Part shown: positions 17,309-26,564 of the stretch, piece after piece | How positions within the stretch are numbered: the first letter of the stretch is position 1 | Layout of the letters: each line of letters starts with the position of its first letter | DNA from: JAPPHY01 sp965247535 | GTDB lineage: Bacteria > Chloroflexota > Dehalococcoidia > Lucifugimonadales > UBA2985 | DNA length: 64,000 bases | NCBI GenBank assembly: GCA_965247535.1 | Contig: OZ252018.1 | Span: 1,674,001 to 1,738,000 of the forward strand | Reading direction: 5' to 3' | The notes under the pieces: model-generated | Told to the model about the DNA's origin: nothing | Database searches by the model: none | The model's input: the letters and a program-made list of their open reading frames with translations, nothing else | Translations under genes and position numbers: made by a program

Positions 17309-18112
17309 ATGGCTCGAATTCTGAAGGCGGCGGTCGCCGCGTCGCTGCTCGCATCACTTCTGCTGCTGGCAGCCTGCGGCAGCGAGCCTGACCCTACATC
17401 CACGTCGCCACTGCCGCCAACAGCAACCTCTGCGCCGCCGCCCACTGCCACGTCACCGGCGCCCGCGGGCACTGCAACGGACGAGCAGGAGGCCACTGCC
17501 ACGTCTCAGCCGCCTGCCGCCACCGCCACGGCCGAGCAGGAGCCGACTGAGCAGCCGCCCACGGAACCCGCCGCTGCTCCCAGGAGCACGGGCGACTACG
17601 AGGGCTACACATTTGTGGTTTCGGACGGCTCGGAGGCCACCTTCACGGTCGAGGAGCAGCTCGCAAGCCTGCCCCTTCCGAATGACGCGGTGATGCGCAC
17701 TACGTCCCTCTCCGGCGAAGTCCACCTGGACGGCAGGCCGTCCCTGGTGGAGGTCGAGCTGCAGACGCTGTCCAGTGACCAGACATTCCGCGACAGGTAC
17801 GTGAGGAGCAGGATGTTCAACCAGTTCCCCCTGGCCATATTCACGGTGGGGGACATTGGCGAGATACCCGACGGCCTTGCCGAGGGCGAGGAAGTCACAA
17901 CCCAGGTGGATGGCTTGTTGGAGGTGCACGGAGGAGAGTTCCCGATCACATTCGAGATCCAGGCCAGGGACGACGGTGATAGCATGTTCATACTGGGACG
18001 CACTACGTTCACGTGGGACCAGCTGGAGGTGCCGCGGCCGCAGGCCCAGTCCGTGGTTAGCATAGAGGACGAGGTGCGTGTGGAAATACTGCTGGCGGTC
18101 GTGCCGCAATAG
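17309..18112 (+). CDS. YceI-domain lipoprotein
   Basis: 267 residues with AGGAG upstream of the ATG. The signal peptide ends in a lipobox (LLLLAACG), so it is probably membrane-anchored outside the cell. Residues about 25-90 are a Pro/Thr/Ala/Glu low-complexity linker with repeated PPTATS-like units. The rest is a YceI lipocalin-like barrel (FTVEEQLASLPLPNDAVM, SRMFNQFPLAIFTV, ITFEIQARDD, RTTFTWDQL), a family that binds polyisoprenoids or other amphiphiles. Ligand unknown. Confidence 0.88.
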   Translation: MARILKAAVAASLLASLLLLAACGSEPDPTSTSPLPPTATSAPPPTATSPAPAGTATDEQEATATSQPPAATATAEQEPTEQPPTEPAAAPRSTGDYEGYTFVVSDGSEATFTVEEQLASLPLPNDAVMRTTSLSGEVHLDGRPSLVEVELQTLSSDQTFRDRYVRSRMFNQFPLAIFTVGDIGEIPDGLAEGEEVTTQVDGLLEVHGGEFPITFEIQARDDGDSMFILGRTTFTWDQLEVPRPQAQSVVSIEDEVRVEILLAVVPQ

Positions 18113-18153
18113 CAGCCGGCCCGGAAATCCCCGGAAATCAAGGAGGAATCGAA

Positions 18154-19140
18154 ATGAAGGCTGTGCAGATCACACAGACAGGCGGACCGGAGGTCCTGGA
18201 GTACAAGGACGTTTCTGACCCGGTTGTCGGACCGGGACAGGCGCTTGTTGACATTGGGGCATCCGGCGTGAACTACATGGACGTGTACCTACGCTCCGGC
18301 TCCAATCAGCCGTCGCTGCCCGTCATACCGGGCGGCGAGGGCGCGGGCGTCGTGTCGCAGGTGGGCGAGGGCGTCACAGAGGTCGAGGTTGGCGACGTGG
18401 TCGCATATACGGGCGCCGGCGCTTCCTATGCGGAGAAGGTGGCCGTCCCGTCCTGGCGGCTGGTGAAGATGCCCGAGGGGCTCAACGCGGAAGCGGGCGC
18501 CGCGGTCATGCTCCAGGGCATGACCGCCCACTACCTCTGCTACTCCACCTACCCGCTGAAGCCCGGAGACGCCTGCCTGGTCCACGCGGCCGCCGGCGGC
18601 GTGGGTCTGCTTCTGACGCAGATGGCCAAGGCGCTCGGGGCGACCGTCATCGGCACGGTGTCAACGGAGGAGAAAGCGGAGCTTGCCCGCGGGGCCGGCG
18701 CCGACCACGTGATCAACTACGCAGAGCAGGACTTTGCCGCGGAGGTGGAACGCATCACCGGAGGCGCGGGCGTGCAGGTGGCATACGACGCGGTGGGCCT
18801 CTCCACATACGAGGGGAGCCTCGAGAGCTTGGCCCCTCGGGGCATGCTCGCTCTCTACGGCCAGGCCAGCGGCCCGGTGCCCCCCCTCGCCACGGCCATA
18901 CTCGGCCGTAAGTCCCTGTTCCTGACGCGCCCCTCGCTGGGCGGCTACACCGCCACCAGGGAGGAGCTTCTCCAGCGCGCCGGTGACGTGCTCGGGTGGG
19001 TGAATGACGGCTCGTTGGACGTGCGAATCCACGGCAGGTTCCCACTGAGCGACGCCTCCGAGGCGCACAGGCAGCTGGAGGGTCGGATGACCACCGGAAA
19101 GCTGATCCTGATCCCGTGGCACGCTCTCCGTATGACGTAA
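18154..19140 (+). CDS. zinc-independent quinone oxidoreductase (MDR family)
   Basis: 328 residues with a strong AAGGAGG before the ATG. It has the QOR signature: MKAVQITQTGGPEVLEY, GVNYMDVYLRSG, the NADPH-binding HAAAGGVGLLLTQMAK (about residues 145-160) and DAVGLSTYEGSL. No catalytic-zinc cysteine or structural zinc loop is visible, so one-electron NADPH:quinone reductase or enone reductase chemistry is likely. It is followed directly by yggS. Confidence 0.92.
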   Translation: MKAVQITQTGGPEVLEYKDVSDPVVGPGQALVDIGASGVNYMDVYLRSGSNQPSLPVIPGGEGAGVVSQVGEGVTEVEVGDVVAYTGAGASYAEKVAVPSWRLVKMPEGLNAEAGAAVMLQGMTAHYLCYSTYPLKPGDACLVHAAAGGVGLLLTQMAKALGATVIGTVSTEEKAELARGAGADHVINYAEQDFAAEVERITGGAGVQVAYDAVGLSTYEGSLESLAPRGMLALYGQASGPVPPLATAILGRKSLFLTRPSLGGYTATREELLQRAGDVLGWVNDGSLDVRIHGRFPLSDASEAHRQLEGRMTTGKLILIPWHALRMT

Positions 19141-19170
19141 TCCGGGCCGGTGGGCCCGAAGGAGACGCAG

Positions 19171-19881
19171 TTGGGCACCGAACGGGACGAGATACGAGAC
19201 AACGTACGGTCGTTGCGGGACCGGCTGGCGCGCTCGGCCGAGCGCGCCAGCCGCGATCCGTCAGACATAACGCTCCTCGGCGCGTGCAAGACCGTAGACC
19301 GCGACAGAGTCCTGCAGGCCGTGGAGTTTGGCGTAGCCCACCTGGGGGAGAACTTCGTTCAGGAGGCCGAGGCGAAGTTTGACGGGAGTGACCGACCCGA
19401 AGGCCTGGCCTGTCTCCACCTCATCGGTCATCTCCAGTCAAACAAGGTCAGGCGCGCCGTCGCCCTCTTCGACGCCATACAGTCCGTGGACAGCGTTCGC
19501 CTGCTGTCGCGCATAGACGCCGCGGCGAAGGCGATGGACCGGCGCGTGGACGTCTACGTTCAGGTCAACCTGGCGGGGGAAGCCTCCAAGGAGGGCGCGA
19601 ATCCCGGCCTTCTCGTGGAGCTGGCGGAGCGCGCCGCCGCCTGCGATAACGTGCGGCTGGCGGGTCTGATGGCCGTGCCGCCCCATACGGAGGACCCGGA
19701 GGGAGCGCGGCCGTACTTCAGAATGCTGAGGGAGCTGCGGGACGAGGTGGGCCGGCTGGATGTCTACTCCGACGCATCGCTCGGCCTGTCGATGGGCATG
19801 ACGGCCGACTTCGAGGTCGCCGTCGAGGAAGGCGCGACGCTGGTCAGGGTCGGCTCGGCGATCTGGGGCGCGCGGCCGTGA
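19171..19881 (+). CDS. yggS: YggS family pyridoxal-phosphate homeostasis protein
   Basis: The TTG at 19171 is preferred because AAGGAG (19159-19164) is 6 bp upstream; a GTG at 19150 is in frame. The product of about 236 residues is an alanine-racemase-fold PLP binder: the PLP lysine lies in LLGACKTVD, followed by GENFVQEAEAKF, CLHLIGHLQSNK and LSMGMTADFEVAVEEGATLVRVGSAIWG. The family buffers PLP and affects amino-acid pools. It begins only 30 bp after the oxidoreductase stop, so the two are likely co-transcribed. Confidence 0.94.
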   Translation: MGTERDEIRDNVRSLRDRLARSAERASRDPSDITLLGACKTVDRDRVLQAVEFGVAHLGENFVQEAEAKFDGSDRPEGLACLHLIGHLQSNKVRRAVALFDAIQSVDSVRLLSRIDAAAKAMDRRVDVYVQVNLAGEASKEGANPGLLVELAERAAACDNVRLAGLMAVPPHTEDPEGARPYFRMLRELRDEVGRLDVYSDASLGLSMGMTADFEVAVEEGATLVRVGSAIWGARP

Positions 19882-19891
19882 CGACCGCTTC

Positions 19892-20575
19892 CTAACCCGT
19901 ACCCGTCGCCTCCGCTTCCAGGTCGCGATAGAGGTCGACCTCGTCGGCCAGCTCCACGGCCCGCAGGCTCGCCCAGTCGATGCCGGCAGCCGTCTGGCGC
20001 AGAATGCCCACAACCATAGCGGCCTCGAGCTGTGTCGCGCCGTCGTCGCCCGTTTCCAGGTTGTACCAGAACAGGGTCACGCTGCTTGCGCGCGGGTCGT
20101 CAAAGATGCGGCCCAGGATGGCGATGCTGTAGTTCTGCATTTCCGACTTTCCCGAATCTGAGGCTGGGTCCAGCCCGTTCACGAGCACGCCGATTATGGG
20201 GTCGGATACGGAGATGTCAAACTCCGCACCCAGGTATTGGGCCCGACCGCCGGCCCCCCACTCCCGGAGCGCAGAGTCCACGTTCTGCGACAGCCAGGAG
20301 TCATAGGCCGCGGCTTCCTCGGAGAGGCCACCGGCGGGTATCACCTCTTCCGGCGCGGCCCCGCCGCGCGGCGACGCCAGCAGCGGCACCATCAGCGATC
20401 CGATCAGTGACACCGCGACGACGCCCACCACGACCATCTTGAGCGTGGAGAATCCCTGGCCCTCGGAGCGCGGCTCGTCCATGATGGGACGATCGGAAAG
20501 ATCCTCCACGTCCTTTGGGTCCGGGTACTCCCACTCCTCGTATTCGTCGCCGGGGCCGCCTCGGTTGCTCAGCAT
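19892..20575 (-). CDS. single-pass membrane protein of unknown function
   Basis: 227 residues. The N-terminal 45 residues are acidic and aromatic (EYEEWEYPDPKDVEDL), followed by one transmembrane helix (MVVVGVVAVSLIGSLMVPLL, about 47-66) and a soluble domain with regular strands (YLGAEFDISVSDPIIGVLV, NYSIAILGRIFDD). I recognise no family. It converges with yggS. The topology suggests an N-terminus inside and a C-terminal domain outside. Confidence 0.6.
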   Translation of the reverse strand: MLSNRGGPGDEYEEWEYPDPKDVEDLSDRPIMDEPRSEGQGFSTLKMVVVGVVAVSLIGSLMVPLLASPRGGAAPEEVIPAGGLSEEAAAYDSWLSQNVDSALREWGAGGRAQYLGAEFDISVSDPIIGVLVNGLDPASDSGKSEMQNYSIAILGRIFDDPRASSVTLFWYNLETGDDGATQLEAAMVVGILRQTAAGIDWASLRAVELADEVDLYRDLEAEATGTG

Positions 20576-20745
20576 GGCAGCATTCTAGGGGAGAACGAGT
20601 CCAGGCGCAAACGTCACCATGCCCGATAGGCGAATCTCGACTATCCCGCGCCGCGGGGTTACAATCCGCCCACTGACCTCGCTAAGGGACTGTGAGCCTG
20701 GCGGGAACGGACCTCTTACATATTGCACGCTTCAGGAGGATGAGC

Positions 20746-21042
20746 ATGGCCACGAAAGAAAAGAGGTTCTCGTACCACTGGGGATCCGGCGTGGTGGCCG
20801 AAGAGGCCCAGGTGGAAGGCACGTACCACCGCCCTACCCTGCAGCTGCTCAAGTACACGGAGGGCGAGGCGGCCGGACAGGTCGCCATTCGGTTCTGCCA
20901 TTACGGCCACGGCGGGGGCTTCAATCGCTCACCGCTGCTCATGTCGCCGGACGAACTGTCGGAAATGAGCAGCGCCCTCCGGGAGACGCCTGAGCTCCTG
21001 GAACTCCTCAGGCGGTTGCTGGGCACCCAGCCAGCAGGTTAG
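20746..21042 (+). CDS. small conserved-looking protein of unknown function
   Basis: 98 residues from the ATG at 20746, chosen because AGGAGG (20734-20739) is 6 bp upstream; an ATG at 20740 overlaps that site. Sequence features are KRFSYHWGSGVV, a strand-rich middle (LQLLKYTEGEAAGQVAIRF), HYGHGGGFNRSP and a helical C-terminus (SPDELSEMSSALRETPELLELLRRLL). No family recognised. The stop overlaps the convergent aquaporin stop by 4 bp. Confidence 0.72.
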   Translation: MATKEKRFSYHWGSGVVAEEAQVEGTYHRPTLQLLKYTEGEAAGQVAIRFCHYGHGGGFNRSPLLMSPDELSEMSSALRETPELLELLRRLLGTQPAG

Positions 21043-21740
21043 CCGCTGCCGGCGTTGCCGGACGAGTGGTCATGGCCGCGAAGCCAGCTGTACACCAGCG
21101 CGCCGCTAGCGGCGCCGAGCAGCGGCCCGGCCCAGTACACCCAGTGACTCGACCACACCCAGCCGCCAAGCGCCGGCCCGAACGACCTTGCGGGGTTCAT
21201 CGACGCCCCGGAGATCGGACCGCCGAACGTGGCCTCCAGTGCAACCGTCATTCCAATAGCCAGGGCCGCCGCCTGCCCAACCGCCCGAACGTCGGTGGCG
21301 ACCGCCATGATCACAAACATGAGGATGAAGGTTAGGGCCACCTCCATGCCCAGCGACTGCACATCGCCGCCGGCAGGTAGGGTTGCCCCCATGTTGCCAA
21401 CGCGCCCGAAGAGCAGCAGGTGCCCGCCGCTGGCCGCGGCGGCCCCGGTCAGCCGTGCGCCCCAGTACACCGGCACCTCTCGCCAGGGGAAGTGGCGCGA
21501 CAGGGCAAATCCAAGGGTTACCGCCGGGTTGATGTGCGCTCCGGAGATGTGGCCCGTGGAGTAGATCATCGCGGCCACAATCATCCCGAAGGTGAGGGAG
21601 ATGCCCAGGTGTCCTATGCTGCCGCCGGACACCTCGTTGACGACGATGGCGCCTGCGCCCGCAAAGACCAGGCCCGCGGTGCCAAGCGCCTCCACGACCG
21701 CCCGCCGGATGACGGGATCTCTGCTGCCCGCGTCCGGCAA
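21039..21740 (-). CDS. aquaporin / MIP-family channel
   Basis: 233 residues with six transmembrane segments and both half-helix NPA motifs, SGAHINPAVTLGFAL and SGASMNPARSFGPAL. The Arg after the second NPA and the absence of glycerol-facilitator residues nearby favour an AqpZ-like water channel, though other small solutes are possible. It starts 3 bp after the phoU stop, so it is the last gene of the pst operon, an unusual neighbour. Confidence 0.92.
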   Translation of the reverse strand: MPDAGSRDPVIRRAVVEALGTAGLVFAGAGAIVVNEVSGGSIGHLGISLTFGMIVAAMIYSTGHISGAHINPAVTLGFALSRHFPWREVPVYWGARLTGAAAASGGHLLLFGRVGNMGATLPAGGDVQSLGMEVALTFILMFVIMAVATDVRAVGQAAALAIGMTVALEATFGGPISGASMNPARSFGPALGGWVWSSHWVYWAGPLLGAASGALVYSWLRGHDHSSGNAGSG

Positions 21741-21743
21741 GGG

Positions 21744-22442
21744 CTAGTACCTGGAAACGTTGATATCGGTCATCTTCCCAGTGACCAGGAAGATGACGCG
21801 CTCCGCAATGTTGGTGGCGCGGTCTGCAATCCGCTCCAGATCGTGGGCCACCCACAACAGATACGTGGCCCTCTGGATGGTATTGGTATCCTGCACCATG
21901 AAGAATATCAGCTCCCTGTACACCTGGTCGTAGAGCGCGTCGACCTCGTCGTCGTCGTTGCAGACCGCCAGCGCCGCCACGGTGTCCCTGTGCACGAGCG
22001 CGTCCAGGCTCCGCCGCAGCATATCGGTCGCCATCTCAGACATCCTGGGCAGGTCGATCAGAGGCTTCAGCGGAGGCTCGCCATCCATCATCAGGCAGAT
22101 CTTGGCTATGCCCTCCGCGTAGTCGCCCATGCGCTCCAGCTCAACCGCAATGTGAAGCATGGCAATGATGCTGCGCAGGTCCCCCGCCATGGGCTGCTGC
22201 GTGGCGATCAGCTCGATGCACTGCTCCTCGAGATTGTACCTCTTGCTGTCGATGAAATCGTCCTCACGCACGATCTGGCGCGCGGCCTCCGTGTCCCTCC
22301 GCTTCAGCGCATCCAGAGACTTGGCGATTGCCTTCTCCACCATGCTTCCAAGGATGAGAAGATCGCTCTGGAGCATCCTGAGGTGCCTGTCGAAATCTGC
22401 TCTAACCATGAGTCCACCTCCCTGCGTGCGCATGTCCGTCAT
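21744..22442 (-). CDS. phoU: phosphate signalling protein PhoU
   Basis: 232 residues, two PhoU three-helix repeats (FDRHLRMLQSDLLILGSMVEKAI and ALVHRDTVAALAVCNDDDEVD regions) with the metal-binding acidic clusters ExxxD. PhoU links PstB to the PhoR kinase and represses the regulon when phosphate is plentiful. One base separates it from pstB. Confidence 0.95.
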   Translation of the reverse strand: MTDMRTQGGGLMVRADFDRHLRMLQSDLLILGSMVEKAIAKSLDALKRRDTEAARQIVREDDFIDSKRYNLEEQCIELIATQQPMAGDLRSIIAMLHIAVELERMGDYAEGIAKICLMMDGEPPLKPLIDLPRMSEMATDMLRRSLDALVHRDTVAALAVCNDDDEVDALYDQVYRELIFFMVQDTNTIQRATYLLWVAHDLERIADRATNIAERVIFLVTGKMTDINVSRY

Positions 22443-22443
22443 T

Positions 22444-23286
22444 TCAGCTGAAGCGGCCCGTGATGTAGGCCTCTGTGTGCTCGCTCTTGGGATTGGTGAA
22501 AACTTCGCTGGTCGGACCGTATTCCACCAGGTAGCCAGCTCTGTCCTGGTCCATCATCAGGAAGGCCGTTTGGTGGGAGACCCTGGCGGCCTGCTGCATG
22601 TTGTGAGTCACGATGATGATGGTGACCTCCTGGGAGAGCTCGCGGATCAGCTCCTCCACGGCCAGAGTAGCCATCGGATCCAGGGCGGAGCAAGGCTCGT
22701 CCATAAGGATCACCTCGGGTTCTACCGCAAGCGCCCGCGCGATGCAGAGCCGCTGCTGCTGGCCTCCGGATAGCTGCAGGGCGCTCTGCTTCAGCCGGTC
22801 CTTGACCTCTTCCCAGAGCGCAGCGCGCCGGAGCGACCGCTCCACCCGCTCGCTGGTGTTCCCGTGGATTCCATTCACCTTCAGCCCGAACGCCACGTTC
22901 TCGTAGATGGACTTGGGAAACGGATTGGGCTTCTGGAACACCATGCCGATGCGGCTGCGGAGCTCCACGGGGTCCACTCCGGTCCCGTATATGTTCTCAC
23001 CCTGGTAGAGCACTTCGCCCTCCACATGGCCGCCGGAAGACATCTCGTGCATGCGGTTCAGACAGCGGACAAGGGTGCTCTTGCCGCAACCGGACGGGCC
23101 AATGACGGCACTCACACGCCTGCGATAGAGCGACAGCGAAATGTCCTTCAGCGCTCTGATCTCGCCGTAGTACGCCTGCAGGTTGCGCACATCAATGACC
23201 GACTCAGGCCCCGTCTCCCTGCCGGATTCCACCATTTCCTCCGCCGGTTCAATCTGGGGCACATTCAGGAAGTTCTCGGTTACCAT
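22444..23286 (-). CDS. pstB: phosphate ABC transporter ATPase PstB
   Basis: 280 residues. Walker A GPSGCGKST, signature LSGGQQQR, Walker B VILMDEPCSALD and the PstB-typical LNRMHEM after Walker A are present. About 30 non-conserved residues precede the ABC domain. It overlaps pstA by 7 bp. Confidence 0.97.
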   Translation of the reverse strand: MVTENFLNVPQIEPAEEMVESGRETGPESVIDVRNLQAYYGEIRALKDISLSLYRRRVSAVIGPSGCGKSTLVRCLNRMHEMSSGGHVEGEVLYQGENIYGTGVDPVELRSRIGMVFQKPNPFPKSIYENVAFGLKVNGIHGNTSERVERSLRRAALWEEVKDRLKQSALQLSGGQQQRLCIARALAVEPEVILMDEPCSALDPMATLAVEELIRELSQEVTIIIVTHNMQQAARVSHQTAFLMMDQDRAGYLVEYGPTSEVFTNPKSEHTEAYITGRFS

Positions 23287-24176
23287 CTGCTTCTCCTAGA
23301 GTATATGTTGCGCAGGGTTATGGCAACTGCGTTCATCAACAGGAGCACCACCAGCAGCACGATGATACCCGCGGCGGCGTTCGCCTGAAATGCCGGCAGA
23401 GGTCTGCCGATCCAGCTGTATATCTGCACGGGCAGCACCGTGAAGGAGTCGGTAGGGGAGCTGGGGACGAAGAGCACGGTTGTAAACGCTCCCACCACGA
23501 TGAGCGGTGCAGTCTCGCCTATGGCCCTGGCCAGCGAGAGTATGAATCCGGTCAGAATAGTGGGTACTGCCGCTGGCAGCACCTGGTGCCAGACGGCCTG
23601 CCAGCGCGTGGCCCCCAGTGCCATCGCCGCCTCCCGCATGGAGGGCGGCACCGACCTCAGCCCTTCCCGAGACGCGACGATGATAATCGGCAGTATCAGC
23701 AGGGCCAGGGTGAGGGCGCCCGCCAGGATGCTGCGACCCAGGCCCATCCCGTACACGAACACCGCAAGACCCAGCAGCCCGTACACGACGGACGGCACTC
23801 CCGCCAGGTTGTTGATGTTGATCTCAATGATCCGAGTCAACCAGTTTTTGGTGGCAAACTCCTCCAGGTAGATGGCGGCTCCCACACCCGTTATGATGGC
23901 GAAGAGCGCCGTGAACATCATTACCCAGAGCGTACCGGCCAGCGCGGACTTCGCGCCGGCCTCCTCCGGCTTGTAGTGCGGAAAGCTGTTTATGAAGTCC
24001 AGGCTAAGCACTCCGATGCCATCCCGCACCACGGTTATCAGCAGCACCGCGAGCACCACCACGCCCAGGAAGGACGCCGACATGGCCAGTGCCACAAAGG
24101 CCACTCCCCTGCCCTTCCGAACGCTCTGGCTCCTGCGTGTGGGCCTGCCCCGCTCGAACGCTATGTTGGGGATCAT
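23280..24176 (-). CDS. pstA: phosphate ABC transporter permease PstA
   Basis: 298 residues, six transmembrane segments, with the permease EAA-like loop REAAMALGATRWQAVWHQVLPAA and the PstA-type periplasmic segment DFINSFPHYKPEEAG. Overlaps pstC by 4 bp. Confidence 0.96.
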   Translation of the reverse strand: MIPNIAFERGRPTRRSQSVRKGRGVAFVALAMSASFLGVVVLAVLLITVVRDGIGVLSLDFINSFPHYKPEEAGAKSALAGTLWVMMFTALFAIITGVGAAIYLEEFATKNWLTRIIEININNLAGVPSVVYGLLGLAVFVYGMGLGRSILAGALTLALLILPIIIVASREGLRSVPPSMREAAMALGATRWQAVWHQVLPAAVPTILTGFILSLARAIGETAPLIVVGAFTTVLFVPSSPTDSFTVLPVQIYSWIGRPLPAFQANAAAGIIVLLVVLLLMNAVAITLRNIYSRRSRW

Positions 24177-25096
24177 TCGTATATCTCCCTGAACTTCGCC
24201 AGTACCACCTGGGCCAGAAGGTTTAGAGAGAGCGTAAAGAGGAATAGCATCAGGCCTACCGCAAAGATGCTCTCATACTCCACCGTGCCCCTTGGCGTAT
24301 CGCCGGTGGCAACCTCCATGATGTAAGCTGTCATGGTCTGCATGGCCTCCAGCGGGTTCCAAGACAGGTTGGAGACTCCACCCGCCGCGATCGTCACTAT
24401 CATGGTCTCGCCGACAGCTCTGGCGAGGGCCAGCAGTGCGGCTGCCACGATTCCGGACAGGGCGGCCGGCACCACCACCTTCACGGCCACCTGGAACTTG
24501 TCGGACCCGACGGCATAGGCGCCCTCGCGCAGTGACGAGGGCACGGCTCGCATCGCATCCTCGCTCAGCGACGCCACCATGGGTATCAGCATCACCCCCA
24601 TGGCCATGGACGCGCCCAGCGCAGTGAAGATGGTCTCCGTGTCGAACAGCGGTCTGATTATGGACGGATTTATGAAGGATATGGCGAAGAACCCGAACAC
24701 AACCGTCGGAATTCCTGCCAGGACCTCCAGCACCGGCTTGACCGTGGACCGGACGCTCTCAGGGGCGTACTCACTGAGGTAGATGGCCGTCAGCAGCCCC
24801 ACCGGGAACGCTATGCCCAGCGCCATGAAGGAGATGAGCGCGGTCGCCGAAAGGAGCGGCAGCACCCCAAACTTCTTGTTCGAAAAGAGGGGCGTCCACT
24901 CAGTGCCGGTAAGGAACTCCACCACGGACACCTCGCGGAAGAACTGGAGCGCTTCCTCCAGCAGCACCAGGACTATTCCCACGGTCGTAACCACGGATAT
25001 CAGGGCACACATGAAGAGAAAGCCGAGGATAGGTGCCTCCCGCATCCTCTGCCGGAGGCGCCTCTTCCTTGAAGACTCGGCGATGATGTTCGCCAA
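24173..25096 (-). CDS. pstC: phosphate ABC transporter permease PstC
   Basis: 307 residues, six transmembrane segments, TEWTPLF before the permease domain, the GIPTVVFGFFA segment and the EAA-like loop REGAYAVGSDKFQVAVKVV. It follows pstS with a 1-bp gap. Confidence 0.96.
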   Translation of the reverse strand: MANIIAESSRKRRLRQRMREAPILGFLFMCALISVVTTVGIVLVLLEEALQFFREVSVVEFLTGTEWTPLFSNKKFGVLPLLSATALISFMALGIAFPVGLLTAIYLSEYAPESVRSTVKPVLEVLAGIPTVVFGFFAISFINPSIIRPLFDTETIFTALGASMAMGVMLIPMVASLSEDAMRAVPSSLREGAYAVGSDKFQVAVKVVVPAALSGIVAAALLALARAVGETMIVTIAAGGVSNLSWNPLEAMQTMTAYIMEVATGDTPRGTVEYESIFAVGLMLFLFTLSLNLLAQVVLAKFREIYE

Positions 25097-25097
25097 C

Positions 25098-26171
25098 CTA
25101 CTCAGTCCTCTCCAGGACTTGGTTGATGGGGGTGCCGGCCGCCACGTCCTTGAACACCGACCCGGTTATCCGGTTGTCCAGCCTGTTCAAACCCCACGCA
25201 TACACCTCTGCCGGCAGCGGCACGTAGCCTACCGCAGTCACCAGCGAAGGCGCCTGCTCTATGTAGAACCGCACGAACTCCTCCACCTCGGGCCTCTCGT
25301 CCAGCGTGTCGGCCCGCACGTAAATTAAGACCGGCCTCGCCAGCGGCAGATACGTCCCGGCCTCCACCGTCGCTGCCGACGGCTCCACGCACTCACCGGT
25401 CGCAGGGTTCTCGATCAGAACTCCCTTCACCAGCTCCTGGTACTGGGCGTAGTACGCCAGTCCGAAGTAGCCAATCCCTCCATCCGATCCGTTCACTCCC
25501 TGGGCTATCAGAGGGTCTTCCTCGGTCGCCAGGTCAATGTCTCCCCTGTGCGCTCCACCCTCGTCCATGATCGCCTCGGTGAAGTAGTCAAACGTCCCAG
25601 ACGCCGGCGTCGGCCCATACAGCCTCAATTTCAAGTCCGGGAACGACGAGCCCACCTGGTTCCAGTTCGTGACCACGCCCTGGGCTTCGGGCCCGAATAT
25701 AGTGGCGAGCTGATCGACGGTTAGGCACTCGGCCCAGTCGTTGTCGGGGTTCACCACCACCGACAGAGCGTCGAACGCCACCGGGATCTCTATCACCTCG
25801 ATACCGTTCTCCGCACACGTGTCAAGCTCAGACTGGGTCGACGGCCTCGAAGCATCCCACACGTCAATCTCGCCCGCACACATGGCTCGGCCGCCGGCCC
25901 CCGTGCCGGTAGAGGCCACGTTTACCCGCACGTCAGGCTGCACTCCGCTGAACTCCACGGCCATCGCCTCGCTGATCGGGAACACCGTACTAGATCCGGT
26001 TACGGCCACCTCTCCACTCAGCTCCGGCATCATCACGGAGTCTTCGGTGGGAGTTGGGTCTTCGCCGCACGCGGTCGTCAGACCCACGACCAGAAGAGCC
26101 AACAGAATGGCTCCCGAAGGAGCTCGGAAGCCTGCGTGCCTAATCTTGGTTGTCCCGGTTGCCAATCTCAT
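25098..26171 (-). CDS. pstS: phosphate-binding protein PstS (lipoprotein)
   Basis: 357 residues. The signal peptide ends in a lipobox (LTTACGED). The binding domain has VAVTGSSTVFPISEAMA, ASTGTGAGG, IDVWDASRPSTQSE and the SGTFDYFTE loop, all phosphate-ligand regions of the PstS family. It is the first gene of pstSCAB-phoU-aquaporin and is preceded by Pho-box repeats. Confidence 0.96.
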   Translation of the reverse strand: MRLATGTTKIRHAGFRAPSGAILLALLVVGLTTACGEDPTPTEDSVMMPELSGEVAVTGSSTVFPISEAMAVEFSGVQPDVRVNVASTGTGAGGRAMCAGEIDVWDASRPSTQSELDTCAENGIEVIEIPVAFDALSVVVNPDNDWAECLTVDQLATIFGPEAQGVVTNWNQVGSSFPDLKLRLYGPTPASGTFDYFTEAIMDEGGAHRGDIDLATEEDPLIAQGVNGSDGGIGYFGLAYYAQYQELVKGVLIENPATGECVEPSAATVEAGTYLPLARPVLIYVRADTLDERPEVEEFVRFYIEQAPSLVTAVGYVPLPAEVYAWGLNRLDNRITGSVFKDVAAGTPINQVLERTE

Positions 26172-26205
26172 CTTTCGTTTCTCAAAACTTCGTCCAGTTT
26201 ATGAG

Positions 26206-26249
26206 CGCACCGTTAACGGGCCATTAACCTGGCTTTAAGCGACCGTTAA
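26206..26249 (-). promoter_or_regulatory. Pho box array upstream of pstS
   Basis: On the minus strand four direct repeats, TTAACGGTCGC, TTAAAGCCAGG, TTAATGGCCCG and TTAACGGTGCG, follow each other at exactly 11 bp. This matches the TTAACA-type, 11-bp-period PhoP box of Gram-positive-style regulons. CATAAA (26203-26198) immediately downstream could be the -10. The nearest edge is 34 bp from the pstS start. Confidence 0.82.
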
Positions 26250-26333
26250 GCGAAGGATCAGGGTACTCTCCCTCGAACGGTTCCCCCTACGCCTTGCTGT
26301 TGGAGTCATTGACTACACAATAGACCGCTAAAG

Positions 26334-26377
26334 TTAACGGAACTTTAGGACGGCGTTAAGCCGCGGTTAGGGTTTGA
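26334..26377 (+). promoter_or_regulatory. second, oppositely oriented Pho box array
   Basis: On the plus strand TTAACG, TTAGGA, TTAAGC and TTAGGG begin at 26334, 26345, 26356 and 26367, again an 11-bp period. It faces away from pstS; no rightward gene follows. The rest of the 393-bp pstS-phoR gap holds no gene that I can support, only a short GC hairpin near 26417-26440. Confidence 0.6.
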
Positions 26378-26564
26378 TGAAGGGCGTCACACGAGCCGCG
26401 CAGCGAGCGCGGCGTAACCGGGCAGCCGCAGCTGTCCGGTCTATAGCCTGGCGGGGAGGGCGGGTAGCTTCTTTAGTGTAAGGGGTAGCGATAGCGCGAG
26501 CCGACGCGCGCGGGCCCATAGAGGCGATAGGCGATGTGGGATCCCCGGTCTGATGCGTACGCAG

